Assembly: GCF_003258945.1 (NCBI RefSeq)
Contig: NZ_QLIX01000034.1
Span: forward strand, 1-38,207
Length of the DNA stretch: 38,207 bases
DNA from: Roseicella frigidaeris
GTDB taxonomy: Bacteria > Pseudomonadota > Alphaproteobacteria > Acetobacterales > Acetobacteraceae
Reading direction: 5' to 3'
Shown here: positions 1-7,225 of the stretch, piece after piece
Layout of the letters: each line of letters opens with the position of its first letter
How positions within the stretch are numbered: position 1 is the first letter of the stretch
Notes under the pieces: model-generated
What the model saw: the letters and a program-made list of their open reading frames with translations, nothing else
What the model was told of the DNA's origin: nothing
The model's database searches: none
Position numbers and translations under genes: made by a program

Positions 1-1
1 C

Positions 2-67
2 ATGCGAAAGCTCATCGTCCTCGCCAACGCACTCATCCGCGACAACAAACCCTACGCCCCAGCCTAA
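2..67 (+). mobile_element. IS110-family transposase, C-terminal end only (partial, runs off the window)
   Basis: The first 66 bases read as the last 21 codons of a protein, beginning MRKLIVLANALIRD and ending KPYAPA before TAA at 65-67. This resembles the usual C-terminal tail of IS110/IS1111 transposases (the Transposase_20 end, 'MRKLL..LNA..R'). The ATG at 2 is probably internal and the rest of the gene lies upstream of base 1. Bases 39-103 recur inverted at 38143-38207 with one mismatch (base 81, T here and C there), so this is a multicopy element. Only about 25-35 nt separate the stop codon from the likely element end. The family call rests on a short tail, so subgroup assignment is not possible. 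Confidence 0.7.
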
Positions 68-151
68 AACACCACATTCATACAAAAGACAGTTGCTTGG
101 CTTGGCTGCGCCGCGTCGCGCTGACAGGCGCGCCTCACGGCGCGACCGGCA

Positions 152-239
152 GCGCCCGTTCGGGCGCTCGGCATGAAGGAAGCATTCATGCCGTTGGCAT
201 GAGACCGGGCGCAGGGCGGTTTCACCGTCCTGCGCCCGG
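152..239. repeat. REP-like multi-hairpin repeat, copy A
   Basis: Three hairpins lie in tandem. 152-167 is a perfect 7-bp stem, GCGCCCG/CGGGCGC, with a TT loop. 169-193 has a 9-bp stem, CGGCATGAA/TTCATGCCG, with a 7-nt loop. 205-239 has a 15-bp stem with one mismatch (CCGGGCGCAGGGCGG against CCGTCCTGCGCCCGG). The first two recur at 9215-9256 and, inverted, at 38085-38126. The third recurs at 10350-10376 and 35826-35856. The copy lies just beyond the IS110 end, upstream of the M48-like gene. Confidence 0.75.
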
Positions 240-305
240 TACAATTCCACCAGCATGGTGCGCCATCGCACAGCCAGCCGCCCCGGCGCAGGATAAGCGG
301 CAGCG

Positions 306-1823
306 ATGCCCGATACCGCCGCCGCGTCCCCGCCGCGCACCACCTTCGCCGCGGAACAGGCGCGCCGGCGCTGGCAGGCGCGGCTCTGGGGGCTGCTCTG
401 CCTGGCGCTCGCCGCCGGCATCGGCGCCGCCCTCTCGACCATCGCCGGGCCGCTGCTGCTGATCCTCGCCGCACTGGGGTTGAGGCTGCTCGCCTGGCTC
501 GGCCTCGCCCCATCGGCCATGCGCCACGCCCTGCAGGGGCTGGAGGGCTGGATCGCCGGGCCGCTCCGCGCCCTCGACCGGGGCTTCGACCTGCTGGAGG
601 CGATGCAGGGCCCAGGCGACCTGCCGGCGGTGCTGGCCGGCCTGCTGGGCGGCGCCGGGCTGCTGCTGCCGGGCATGCTGGCCGCGGTGCTGCTCGCCGC
701 CGGCCTGGCCCGCTTCTATCGCCGGAGCGCCATCGCCTCCGCCAGCGCCGACCTGGCGGCCCGTCCGCCGCGGCCGGGGGATGCCGAGGAGCACCAGCTC
801 GGCAACATCCTCGCCGAGATCGCCCTCGCCGCCGGGCTGCCGGCGCCGCGCCTGCTGCTGGTCGACGCGCCCGAGCCCAATGCCGGCGTCTTCGGCGCCT
901 CGCACGGGCAGGCGGCGGTGATCGCCACGCGCGGGCTGCTGGAGCGGCTGGACCGGCGGCAGACCCAGGGCGTCGTCGCGCATCTCCTCGCTGCGGCGGG
1001 CCAGGGCGACCTTCGCCTCGCCGCCGCGGTGCAGGCGGTGCTCGGCACGGTCGGCGCCATGGTGCTGGTCTTCGACCTTCCCTTCCGCCGCGCCGCCTGG
1101 GCGACGCTGCGCGACCTGCTGCTGGCCCTCGCCGGCCGGCTGCCGGCCGAGGCGGCGGACCGGCTGCGCGCCGGCCTCGCCGACAGCGCCTCGGGCCGCT
1201 CGATGGAGGCGATGAACCGGGCGCTCAGCATCGCCGATCGCTGGCCGCCCTTCGGCGCCCTGCTGGTGGCGCCGCTGATCCCCTGGGTGCTGCTGACCCT
1301 GGCGCAGAAGCTGCTGGCCTCGCTCTGGATGCTCTTCGTCTTCGGCTGGCCGCTCGGCCTGCTCTGGCGGGCGCGGCGCTACCGGGCCGATGCCGGGGCG
1401 GTGCAGCTGCTGCGCGACCCCGAGGCGCTGGCCGCGGCGCTGCGCCGGATCGACGAGGCCGGCCTGCCGCCCGGCGGCGGCTTGCAGGAGCTCGGCCTAT
1501 TCCATGCGCCGCAGCAGGGCGGCGGCCTCGAATTCCGCGAGCGGGCGAGCCTCGCCTTCCCCCTCAGCCCGCCGGTCCAGCGGCGCCTGGCGCGGCTCGC
1601 CGCCCTCGGCGCCGATCGCGGCATGGCGCGGAGCCTCGGCGAGGAGCTGCGCGCCCTGCGTGCGCTGCGCGGCTGGCGGGCGGCGCTGGTCCTTGCTCTG
1701 ATGGCGCTGCTGCTGCCGCTCGGCGGCGCGCTCGTGGTCATGGTCGGCATGCTGATGCTCGGCGCCGCCCTCGTCTCCCTCATGGGCGGGGCGGCCCTCG
1801 CCTCGCTTGTCCTCCGCCTCTGA
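306..1823 (+). CDS. Membrane M48-family-like protein with a degenerate zinc site (probable pseudo-peptidase)
   Basis: 505 residues. Hydrophobic segments lie near residues 28-62, 110-145 and 320-350, with another at the C-terminus (about 460-505). Between them is an M48 (HtpX/Ste24-like) domain: residues ~165-240 hold 'APEPNAGVFGASHGQAAV' and 'TRGLLERLDRRQTQGVVAH', the layout that normally leads into HEXXH, and residues ~357-366 read RRYRADAGAV, matching the usual '(R/E)E(F/Y)xADAGAV' block. The catalytic motif reads H226-L-L-A-A, so the Glu and the second His are missing, and the distal Glu ligand position is Arg. On this evidence zinc proteolysis looks impossible. It may be a scaffold or a substrate-binding relic. 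The stop is 11 bp before lemA, and HtpX/M48-LemA pairing is common, so the two probably form one operon. Confidence 0.72.
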   Translation: MPDTAAASPPRTTFAAEQARRRWQARLWGLLCLALAAGIGAALSTIAGPLLLILAALGLRLLAWLGLAPSAMRHALQGLEGWIAGPLRALDRGFDLLEAMQGPGDLPAVLAGLLGGAGLLLPGMLAAVLLAAGLARFYRRSAIASASADLAARPPRPGDAEEHQLGNILAEIALAAGLPAPRLLLVDAPEPNAGVFGASHGQAAVIATRGLLERLDRRQTQGVVAHLLAAAGQGDLRLAAAVQAVLGTVGAMVLVFDLPFRRAAWATLRDLLLALAGRLPAEAADRLRAGLADSASGRSMEAMNRALSIADRWPPFGALLVAPLIPWVLLTLAQKLLASLWMLFVFGWPLGLLWRARRYRADAGAVQLLRDPEALAAALRRIDEAGLPPGGGLQELGLFHAPQQGGGLEFRERASLAFPLSPPVQRRLARLAALGADRGMARSLGEELRALRALRGWRAALVLALMALLLPLGGALVVMVGMLMLGAALVSLMGGAALASLVLRL

Positions 1824-1834
1824 AGGAAGCCTGC

Positions 1835-2383
1835 ATGGCCTGGTGGATCCTCGGCCTCGCCGCCCTCGTCCTCGTCCTGCTCGTCCTGCTCTACAACGGC
1901 CTCGTCACGGCGCGGAACCGCATCCGCAACGCCTGGTCGCAGATCGAGGTGCAGCTGCAGCGCCGCAGCGACCTGATCCCCGACCTGGTCGAGACGGCCC
2001 GCGGCTACATGCAGCATGAGAGCGGCATCTTCGACCGCATCCTCGAGGCGCGGCGGCAGGCGACCGCGGCCGGCAGCGCGGTCCCCGCCCGCGCCGCGGC
2101 GGAGGCGGCGCTCGGGCGGCAGGTGCAGGGGCTGCTGGCGCTGGCCGAGGCGGTGCCGGCGCTGCGCGCCAGCGAGACCATGCAGACCCTGCAGGAGGAG
2201 CTTGCGACCACCGAGAACCGCATCGCCTTCGCCCGGCAATTCTTCAACGACGCGGTGCTCGACTTCAACAACCGCACCCAGACCCTGCCCGGCAGCCTGC
2301 TCGCCGGGCCGCTCGGCTTCGCGCCCGAGACCTATTTCGAAGCGCCGGCCGAGGCGAAGGCGAAGCCCGTCGTCAGGTTCTGA
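1835..2383 (+). CDS. lemA: LemA family protein
   Basis: 182 residues, a normal length for LemA. Residues 2-22 form one N-terminal membrane segment. The LemA signature follows: 'NRIRNAWSQIEVQLQRR' and 'DLIPDLVETARGYMQHE', then a helical domain and the conserved end 'FNDAVLDFNNRTQTLPG' ... 'FAPETYFEA'. The start is supported by AAGGAAG about 6 nt upstream of ATG 1835. LemA proteins are small membrane-anchored helical bundles of uncertain role, often beside M48/HtpX-type proteins or TPM-domain proteins, and are implicated in envelope quality control. Here the partner is the inactive-looking M48-like protein directly upstream. Confidence 0.93.
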   Translation: MAWWILGLAALVLVLLVLLYNGLVTARNRIRNAWSQIEVQLQRRSDLIPDLVETARGYMQHESGIFDRILEARRQATAAGSAVPARAAAEAALGRQVQGLLALAEAVPALRASETMQTLQEELATTENRIAFARQFFNDAVLDFNNRTQTLPGSLLAGPLGFAPETYFEAPAEAKAKPVVRF

Positions 2384-2424
2384 TGCGAGCGGCCGTTGCC
2401 AGCGATCCATCGACGGCCCGCCGG

Positions 2425-2439
2425 AGCGTGATGCACGCT
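2425..2439. repeat. Small palindrome in the lemA downstream spacer
   Basis: AGCGTG-ATG-CACGCT is a perfect 6-bp stem with a 3-nt loop, in the 162-bp gap between lemA and the convergent gene ending at 2546. The gap begins TGATGCGAGCGGCCGTTG, nearly the same as the start of the 9184 spacer (TGATACGAACGGCCGTTG), so fragments of the dispersed intergenic repeats are present here too. It may act as a terminator for both converging genes, but no T-run follows it. Confidence 0.45.
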
Positions 2440-2545
2440 TTCCGGTGAGTCCCCCTCGGGCGATCAGGCCGCAACGGGCCGTCCCCGCGGCGCCGGGCGC
2501 GGCCCTCCGGTTTGCCTGGGCCACCGCCCCGCTTGCGGCGGCCCG

Positions 2546-3301
2546 TCAGGCCGGCAGCACTCGCTCCAGCGCCAGGCCCCGCACGTCCATCTCATATTCC
2601 AGGCCGAGCACCGGCGGCCGGCAGAAATGCCAGGTGACGCCGTGCCGGGCGGCGCCGCGCCGCACCAGCGCCTCGCCGAGGAAGGGGTGGATGTCGTGCA
2701 CCGTATAGACCTGCGCCGCCGTCGCCGCGCCCCAGCTGCCGCCGAGCGCCGCCATCCGCCGCTCCATCTCGCCCAGCACGAACTCGGCCTTGCGCCGCAG
2801 GCCGGCGGGCGAGGTGTCGCCATGCGCGATGGTCGATTCCTCGTAGCTGCCCTTGCCCTCCGTGCTCTCGCCGCTGCCGGCGGTGACGAAGCCCGGCGCC
2901 GCCCCGGGATCCGGCACGGTGTAGCTGAAGGCGTGGAAGCCGGGCTCGGCCGGCGGATCCAGCTCCGGGCAGACATTGCTGCGCGCCACCGGGTTCCAGC
3001 CCTCGGAGAGGATGCCCCATTCCTCCAGCGTCTTCGCATAATGCTGGTTGAAGGCCCGGAATCCCGCCTCGGTGAACTGCCCCGGCGAGCGCAGCTCGCA
3101 CTGGCAGAAGGCGGTCAGCGGCCGGTCGAGGGATTGCAGATGCGCCGCGATCCGCGCGAAGCCGGCCGCCAGCGGCAGGGGCTGCGCGAAGCGGGCGCGC
3201 TCGATGCGAAAGCCCGGCAGCGCCGCCACGCCGGCCGAATACTGGAACACCGCGGGGATGGCGCGATAGCCATCCGCCGCCCGGTCGCGCGTCGCGTACA
3301 T
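2546..3301 (-). CDS. Conserved protein divergent from the ring-opening amidohydrolase; possibly RidA/YjgF-like
   Basis: 251 residues from ATG 3301, chosen because GGAGG lies 6-7 nt upstream. I recognise the sequence only loosely. 'RSNVCPELDPPAEPGFHAFSYTVP' (about residues 110-133) resembles the 'RSNV..P' to 'AFxYT' pattern of RidA/YjgF-fold proteins, and 'AFCQCELRSPGQFTEAGF' (near residue 65) fits a preceding duplicated half. There is no signal peptide or membrane segment. It is transcribed divergently from the cyanurate/barbiturate-type hydrolase 59 bp away, so a shared regulator and a shared catabolic role (for example deamination of an imine or enamine product) are plausible but inferred. 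It could equally be an uncharacterised family with no enzymatic link. Confidence 0.5.
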   Translation of the reverse strand: MYATRDRAADGYRAIPAVFQYSAGVAALPGFRIERARFAQPLPLAAGFARIAAHLQSLDRPLTAFCQCELRSPGQFTEAGFRAFNQHYAKTLEEWGILSEGWNPVARSNVCPELDPPAEPGFHAFSYTVPDPGAAPGFVTAGSGESTEGKGSYEESTIAHGDTSPAGLRRKAEFVLGEMERRMAALGGSWGAATAAQVYTVHDIHPFLGEALVRRGAARHGVTWHFCRPPVLGLEYEMDVRGLALERVLPA

Positions 3302-3360
3302 GTCTCGCCTCCGCCGTTGCAAAGGCTATCGTGCCACCGAATCAGCCGAACGGACCACCC

Positions 3361-4488
3361 ATGCCCGCACGCCGCGCCCTGCTCCACCGCGTCCCCATGC
3401 GCCATCCCGGCGACACCTCGGCGATCGAGGCGCTGTTCGAGGCCGGCGCGATCCATCCCCGGCAGGTGGTGGCCGTGCTCGGCAAGACGGAGGGCAATGG
3501 CTGCGTCAACGACTTCACCCGCGCCTATGCGGTGCAGGCCCTCTCGCTCATGCTCGGCCGCCATCTGGGCGAGGCGCCGGAGAGCGTCGCCGCCCGCGTT
3601 GCCCTGGTGATGTCGGGCGGCACCGAGGGCGGCCTTTCGCCGCATTTCCTGGTCTTCGGCATCGGCGAGGGCGCGGCGCCGCAGCCCGCGGGCGCGCTCG
3701 CCATCGGCACGGCCTTCACGCCGGATTTCGCGCCGGAGGAGATCGGCCGCCTGCCGCAGATGCAGGCGACCGCCGCGGCGGTGCGGGCGGCGATGGCGGC
3801 GGCGGGCATCGCCGAGGCCGACGCGGTGCACTACGTGCAGGTGAAATGCCCGCTGCTGACCAGCGAGCGGATCGCGGCGGCCAGGGCGCGCGGCCGGAGC
3901 GTCGCCACCGAGGACACCTACCACTCCATGGGGCTCTCGCGCGGCGCCTCGGCCCTCGGCGTGGCGCTCGCCCTCGGCGAGGTCGCCGCCGTGCCGGAGG
4001 CGGCGATCGGCGCCGACTGGTCGCTCTTCTCCGGCCGCGCCAGCACCTCGGCCGGGGTCGAGCTGCTGCGCAACGAGGTGATCGTGCTCGGCACCAGCCC
4101 GGCCTGGGCGGGCGACCTCACCATCGCGCATGCGGTGATGCGGGACGCGATCGACCTGCCCGCCGTGCAGGCGGCGCTGCGCGCGGCCGGCCTGCCCGGC
4201 GATGGCGGCCAGCTCGACGCGGCGGCGCGGGAGCGGCTGGTCGCCGTGCTGGCCAAGGCCGAGCCCGCCTCGACCGGCCTGATCCGCGGTCAGCGGCACA
4301 TCATGTGGGACGACAGCGACATCAACGCCACGCGACATGCCCGGGCGCTGGTCGGCGGCGTCATCGCTTCGGCCGTCGGCCGCACCGATCTCTTCGTCAG
4401 CGGCGGCGCCGAGCATCAGGGGCCGGATGGCGGCGGGCCGGTGGCGGTGATCGCCCGGCGCGGGGATGGCGGCGCGGCGCGCCCCTGA
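3361..4488 (+). CDS. Ring-opening amidohydrolase (cyanuric acid amidohydrolase / barbiturase family)
   Basis: 375 residues, close to the family's ~360-370. The family opens the ring of cyclic ureides (cyanuric acid or barbituric acid) by hydrolysing an amide bond, using three pseudo-symmetric Ser-Lys pairs. Candidate pairs seen here are K42 in GKTEGNGCVNDF with S85 in SGGTEGG, K162 in VQVKCPLLT with S230 in ASTSAGVEL, and K299 in LAKAEP with S347 in VSGGAEHQGP. 'DSDINATRHARALVGG' is also typical. The start at 3361 places these residues at the positions expected for the family. A GTG at 3331 is an alternative. No atzE/atzF-like genes follow, so the pathway is not complete locally and the substrate cannot be told from sequence. 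Confidence 0.88.
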   Translation: MPARRALLHRVPMRHPGDTSAIEALFEAGAIHPRQVVAVLGKTEGNGCVNDFTRAYAVQALSLMLGRHLGEAPESVAARVALVMSGGTEGGLSPHFLVFGIGEGAAPQPAGALAIGTAFTPDFAPEEIGRLPQMQATAAAVRAAMAAAGIAEADAVHYVQVKCPLLTSERIAAARARGRSVATEDTYHSMGLSRGASALGVALALGEVAAVPEAAIGADWSLFSGRASTSAGVELLRNEVIVLGTSPAWAGDLTIAHAVMRDAIDLPAVQAALRAAGLPGDGGQLDAAARERLVAVLAKAEPASTGLIRGQRHIMWDDSDINATRHARALVGGVIASAVGRTDLFVSGGAEHQGPDGGGPVAVIARRGDGGAARP

Positions 4489-4490
4489 CC

Positions 4491-6224
4491 TCAGCCGGAC
4501 GCCGCCGTGCCGGCCGGCAGGCCGGCGCGCAGCCGGTCGATCGTCGCCTGCACCGCATCCACCTCGACGCCCAGCCGGCGCAGCGCGAAGTCGCAGATGC
4601 CGAGCGCGATCTCCCGCTCACCCATCACCGCCAGGCCGACGCAGTCCTCGGCCTGGAGCAGGGCCATCTCGGCATCGTCATGCGCCCGCACCGCCGCCAG
4701 CACCTCCGGATTGGCCGCCCGCACCAGCTGCAGGACGCGCCGCGCCGCCGCCGCGTCCGGCAGGGCCAGCACCGCCAGCCGCGCCGTCTCCGGCCGCGCC
4801 GCGCGCAGCACCTCGGCGCGGCTGGCATCGCCCCAGATGGTGTCGAGTCCCCGCGCCTTCGCCCGCTCCGCCGCCAGCCGGTCCGCCTCGACCACCACGA
4901 CCGCGAGCCCGTGGCAGCGCAGCGCCTCCGCCACCACCGCGCCGACGCGCCCATAGCCGATGAGGATCGCATGATCGGCCAGCCCCTCGACCTCCGGCAG
5001 CGCGAAGCCGATGCCGGGGCGGGCATGGTCCCAGCGGTACCAGGCGGCCGAGCCAGCGATGCGCTCGCCGAGGGCGGCGAAGCCCCGCTGGCTGAGCGGC
5101 AGCACCAGGATGCTGCCGAAGGCCGCGGCCAGCACCGGCGCATTCGCCTCGGGCGGCAGCAGGCCCTGGGCGATCGCGTAGCTGGTCAGCAGGAAGGAGA
5201 ATTCGGCGATCTGCCCCAGCGCGCCGGCGACCGCCGCCGCCATCCCGGGCGGGATGCGGGCGGCGAGCAGCAGCAGGAAGCTGGCACCGCCGATGCCGAG
5301 CAGCACCACGAGCAGGGCGCCGACCGAGAGCAGCGGCGCGGCGAGAAGCGCCGCCGGCTCCAGCAGCATGCCGACCGAGACGAAGAACAGCGCCGCGAAG
5401 ACGCGCTGCAGCGGCATCGCCTCGGCCGCCGCCTGGTGCCCGAGATCGCTCTCGCCGAGCAGCATGCCGGCGAAGAAGGCGCCGAGGGCGAAGGAGACGT
5501 GGAACAGCTCCGAGGCGGCATAGGCGGTGCCGAGCGCGGCGACGATGACGCCGAGGGTGAAGAGCTCCCGCGACGGGGCGCGGGCGAACCAGAGCAGCAG
5601 CGCCGGCAGGCCGCGGCGGCCGATCAGCAGCACGCAGAGGGCGAAGCCGAGCAGCTCCAGCGCCGCGCCGAGCAGGGCGGCGGCCAGGCCCTCGGTCTCG
5701 GCGCGCGAGGCGGCCGGCACCAGGACCAGCGCCAGCACCGCCAGCAGGTCCTGCACCACCAGCCAGCCGAGGGCGATTTGCCCCGCCGGGCCGCCGATCT
5801 GCCCGGCCTCGGCCAGCATCCGCGTCGCCACCACGGTCGAGGAGATGCCGAGCGCCAGGCCGAAGACCAGCGCCGCGCCCGGCCCCAGCCCGAAGCCAGC
5901 GGCGCCGAGCAGACCGCCGAGCAGGGCCGCGATGCCGGTCTGCAGCACCGCGCCCGGCAGGGCGACGCGCCAGACCGCCCGCAGGTCCCGCAGCCGGAAA
6001 TGCAGGCCGACGCCGAAGAGCAGCAGCGCCACGCCCACCTCGGCCATGGTGGCGGTCAGCGCCGCATCGCCGACGAAGCCCGGCGAATGCGGCCCGATGA
6101 CGATGCCGGCGAGGAGATAGCCGAAGAGCGGCGGCAGGCGCAGCCAGCGCGCCAGGCTGCCGAGGCCGAGCGCGAGGGCCAGCGCCAGGACCAGGGTGGC
6201 CAGCATCGGCGGCGCGGAATGCAT
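4491..6224 (-). CDS. CPA2-family cation:proton antiporter with NAD-binding RCK domain (Kef/YbaL type)
   Basis: 577 residues from ATG 6224 (MHSAPPML). The open frame continues upstream, but the added residues are not family-like. Residues ~5-385 are a long string of hydrophobic helices with the CPA2 hallmarks 'LPPLFGYLLAGIVIGPHSPG' and 'FFAGMLLGESDLGHQ'. From about residue 415 a Rossmann RCK_N (TrkA-N) domain begins with GYGRVGAVVAEAL, followed by an acidic 'VVVEAD' strand end. The length matches YbaL/KefB-like proteins. There is no separate TrkA_C domain and no KefF/KefG-type ancillary subunit next door. The likely role is ligand- or nucleotide-gated K+ (or Na+)/H+ exchange in the inner membrane. 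The stop abuts the convergent amidohydrolase with 2 bp between. Confidence 0.88.
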   Translation of the reverse strand: MHSAPPMLATLVLALALALGLGSLARWLRLPPLFGYLLAGIVIGPHSPGFVGDAALTATMAEVGVALLLFGVGLHFRLRDLRAVWRVALPGAVLQTGIAALLGGLLGAAGFGLGPGAALVFGLALGISSTVVATRMLAEAGQIGGPAGQIALGWLVVQDLLAVLALVLVPAASRAETEGLAAALLGAALELLGFALCVLLIGRRGLPALLLWFARAPSRELFTLGVIVAALGTAYAASELFHVSFALGAFFAGMLLGESDLGHQAAAEAMPLQRVFAALFFVSVGMLLEPAALLAAPLLSVGALLVVLLGIGGASFLLLLAARIPPGMAAAVAGALGQIAEFSFLLTSYAIAQGLLPPEANAPVLAAAFGSILVLPLSQRGFAALGERIAGSAAWYRWDHARPGIGFALPEVEGLADHAILIGYGRVGAVVAEALRCHGLAVVVVEADRLAAERAKARGLDTIWGDASRAEVLRAARPETARLAVLALPDAAAARRVLQLVRAANPEVLAAVRAHDDAEMALLQAEDCVGLAVMGEREIALGICDFALRRLGVEVDAVQATIDRLRAGLPAGTAASG

Positions 6225-6231
6225 TCCGGCC

Positions 6232-6310
6232 GTGTAGCGTAGTGCCGGCCCGCCGCCCAGGGCGGCGAGGCGGCCGGGTGGCTGGCAGCGCGCGGCCAGG
6301 GCGCTACACT
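6232..6310. promoter_or_regulatory. Candidate divergent promoter region (Kef-type gene / MBL gene)
   Basis: A perfect 8-bp inverted repeat, GTGTAGCG at 6232-6239 and CGCTACAC at 6302-6309, is set nearly symmetrically between the two divergent starts (6224 and 6349). Each arm carries a TACAC core that could serve as a -10 element reading outward (TACACT at 6305-6310 for the MBL gene). No convincing -35 was seen. It could equally be the two half-sites of one regulator. Confidence 0.3.
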
Positions 6311-6348
6311 CCACGCGGGGCGGATGACGACCGAGGAGGACCGCGCGG

Positions 6349-7224
6349 ATGGGCAGCAGCTTCCGGCTGGGCGACCTGGAGATCCATCGCGTGATCGAGG
6401 AGGAGACGCCGCTCTTCGATCCGCTGGAATTCTTCCCGACGCTGACGCGCGAGGTGCTGGACGAGAACCGAAGCTGGCTCGAGCCGAAGGCCATCGACCC
6501 GGCCACCGGCAAGCTGCGGCTCTGCATCCAGTCCTACCTGATCCGCACGCCGCACCACACCATCCTGGTCGATACCTGCGTCGGCAACCACAAGCCGCGG
6601 CCGACCCGGCCCTTCTGGAACATGAAGACCGCCGATACCTGGGAGCGGAACCTGGCGGCGACCGGCTATTCGGTCGAGGACATCGACTACGTCATGTGCA
6701 CCCACCTGCATGTCGACCATGTCGGCTGGAACACGCGGCTGGAGAATGGCCGCTGGGTCCCGACCTTTCCGAAGGCCCGCTACATCTTCGGCGAGAAGGA
6801 ATACGCCTACTGGTCGGCCGAGAACGAGAAGACGCCCAATCCGGTGATCGAGGACAGCGTGCTGCCGATCGTCGCCGCCGGCCGGGCGGATCTGGTGCGC
6901 ACCGACGCGGCGCTGAACGACCATGTGCGGCTGACGCCGACGCCGGGCCATACGCCGGACCATTACGCGGTCGAGCTCGGCAAGGGCGAGACGACGGCGG
7001 TGCTGACCGGCGACCTGATCCATTCGCCGCTGCAGGCCCGCTACCCGGAGCTCTCCATGCGGGCCGACAGCGACCAGGCGGCCTCGGCCGCGACGCGCCG
7101 GCGCTTCCTCGAATGCCATTGCGACAGCGGCCGGCTGCTCTGCACCGGGCATTTCCCCTCGCCCTCGACCGGACACATCACCCGCTGGGGCGATGGCTTC
7201 CGCTTCATGCCGACCGAGGCCTGA
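6349..7224 (+). CDS. MBL-fold metallo-hydrolase
   Basis: 291 residues. The metallo-beta-lactamase zinc motif HLHVDHVG is at residues 119-126. Downstream ligand contexts are 'PTPGHTPDHYAVEL' (His) and 'LTGDLIHSPLQ' (Asp), with a late His in 'LLCTGHFPSPS'. There is no signal peptide, so it is probably cytoplasmic. The architecture is that of YtnP-like and AHL-lactonase-like hydrolases, but many members have unknown substrates, so lactonase activity is a possibility only. GAGGA lies about 8 nt upstream of the ATG. The next gene begins one base after the stop, suggesting co-transcription with the Bug receptor and the hydroquinone reductase. Confidence 0.85.
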   Translation: MGSSFRLGDLEIHRVIEEETPLFDPLEFFPTLTREVLDENRSWLEPKAIDPATGKLRLCIQSYLIRTPHHTILVDTCVGNHKPRPTRPFWNMKTADTWERNLAATGYSVEDIDYVMCTHLHVDHVGWNTRLENGRWVPTFPKARYIFGEKEYAYWSAENEKTPNPVIEDSVLPIVAAGRADLVRTDAALNDHVRLTPTPGHTPDHYAVELGKGETTAVLTGDLIHSPLQARYPELSMRADSDQAASAATRRRFLECHCDSGRLLCTGHFPSPSTGHITRWGDGFRFMPTEA

Positions 7225-7225
7225 C

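Noticed and set aside
3300-6242. A ~980-codon open frame on the + strand opposite the antiporter
   Set aside because: It is Arg/Gln/Gly-rich with no family features and lies antisense to a clear membrane protein. Long spurious frames are expected in very GC-rich DNA.
6349-7224. Assigning quorum-quenching lactonase activity to the MBL protein
   Set aside because: The zinc motif is shared by many MBL subfamilies, and no lactonase-specific residues could be verified by eye.
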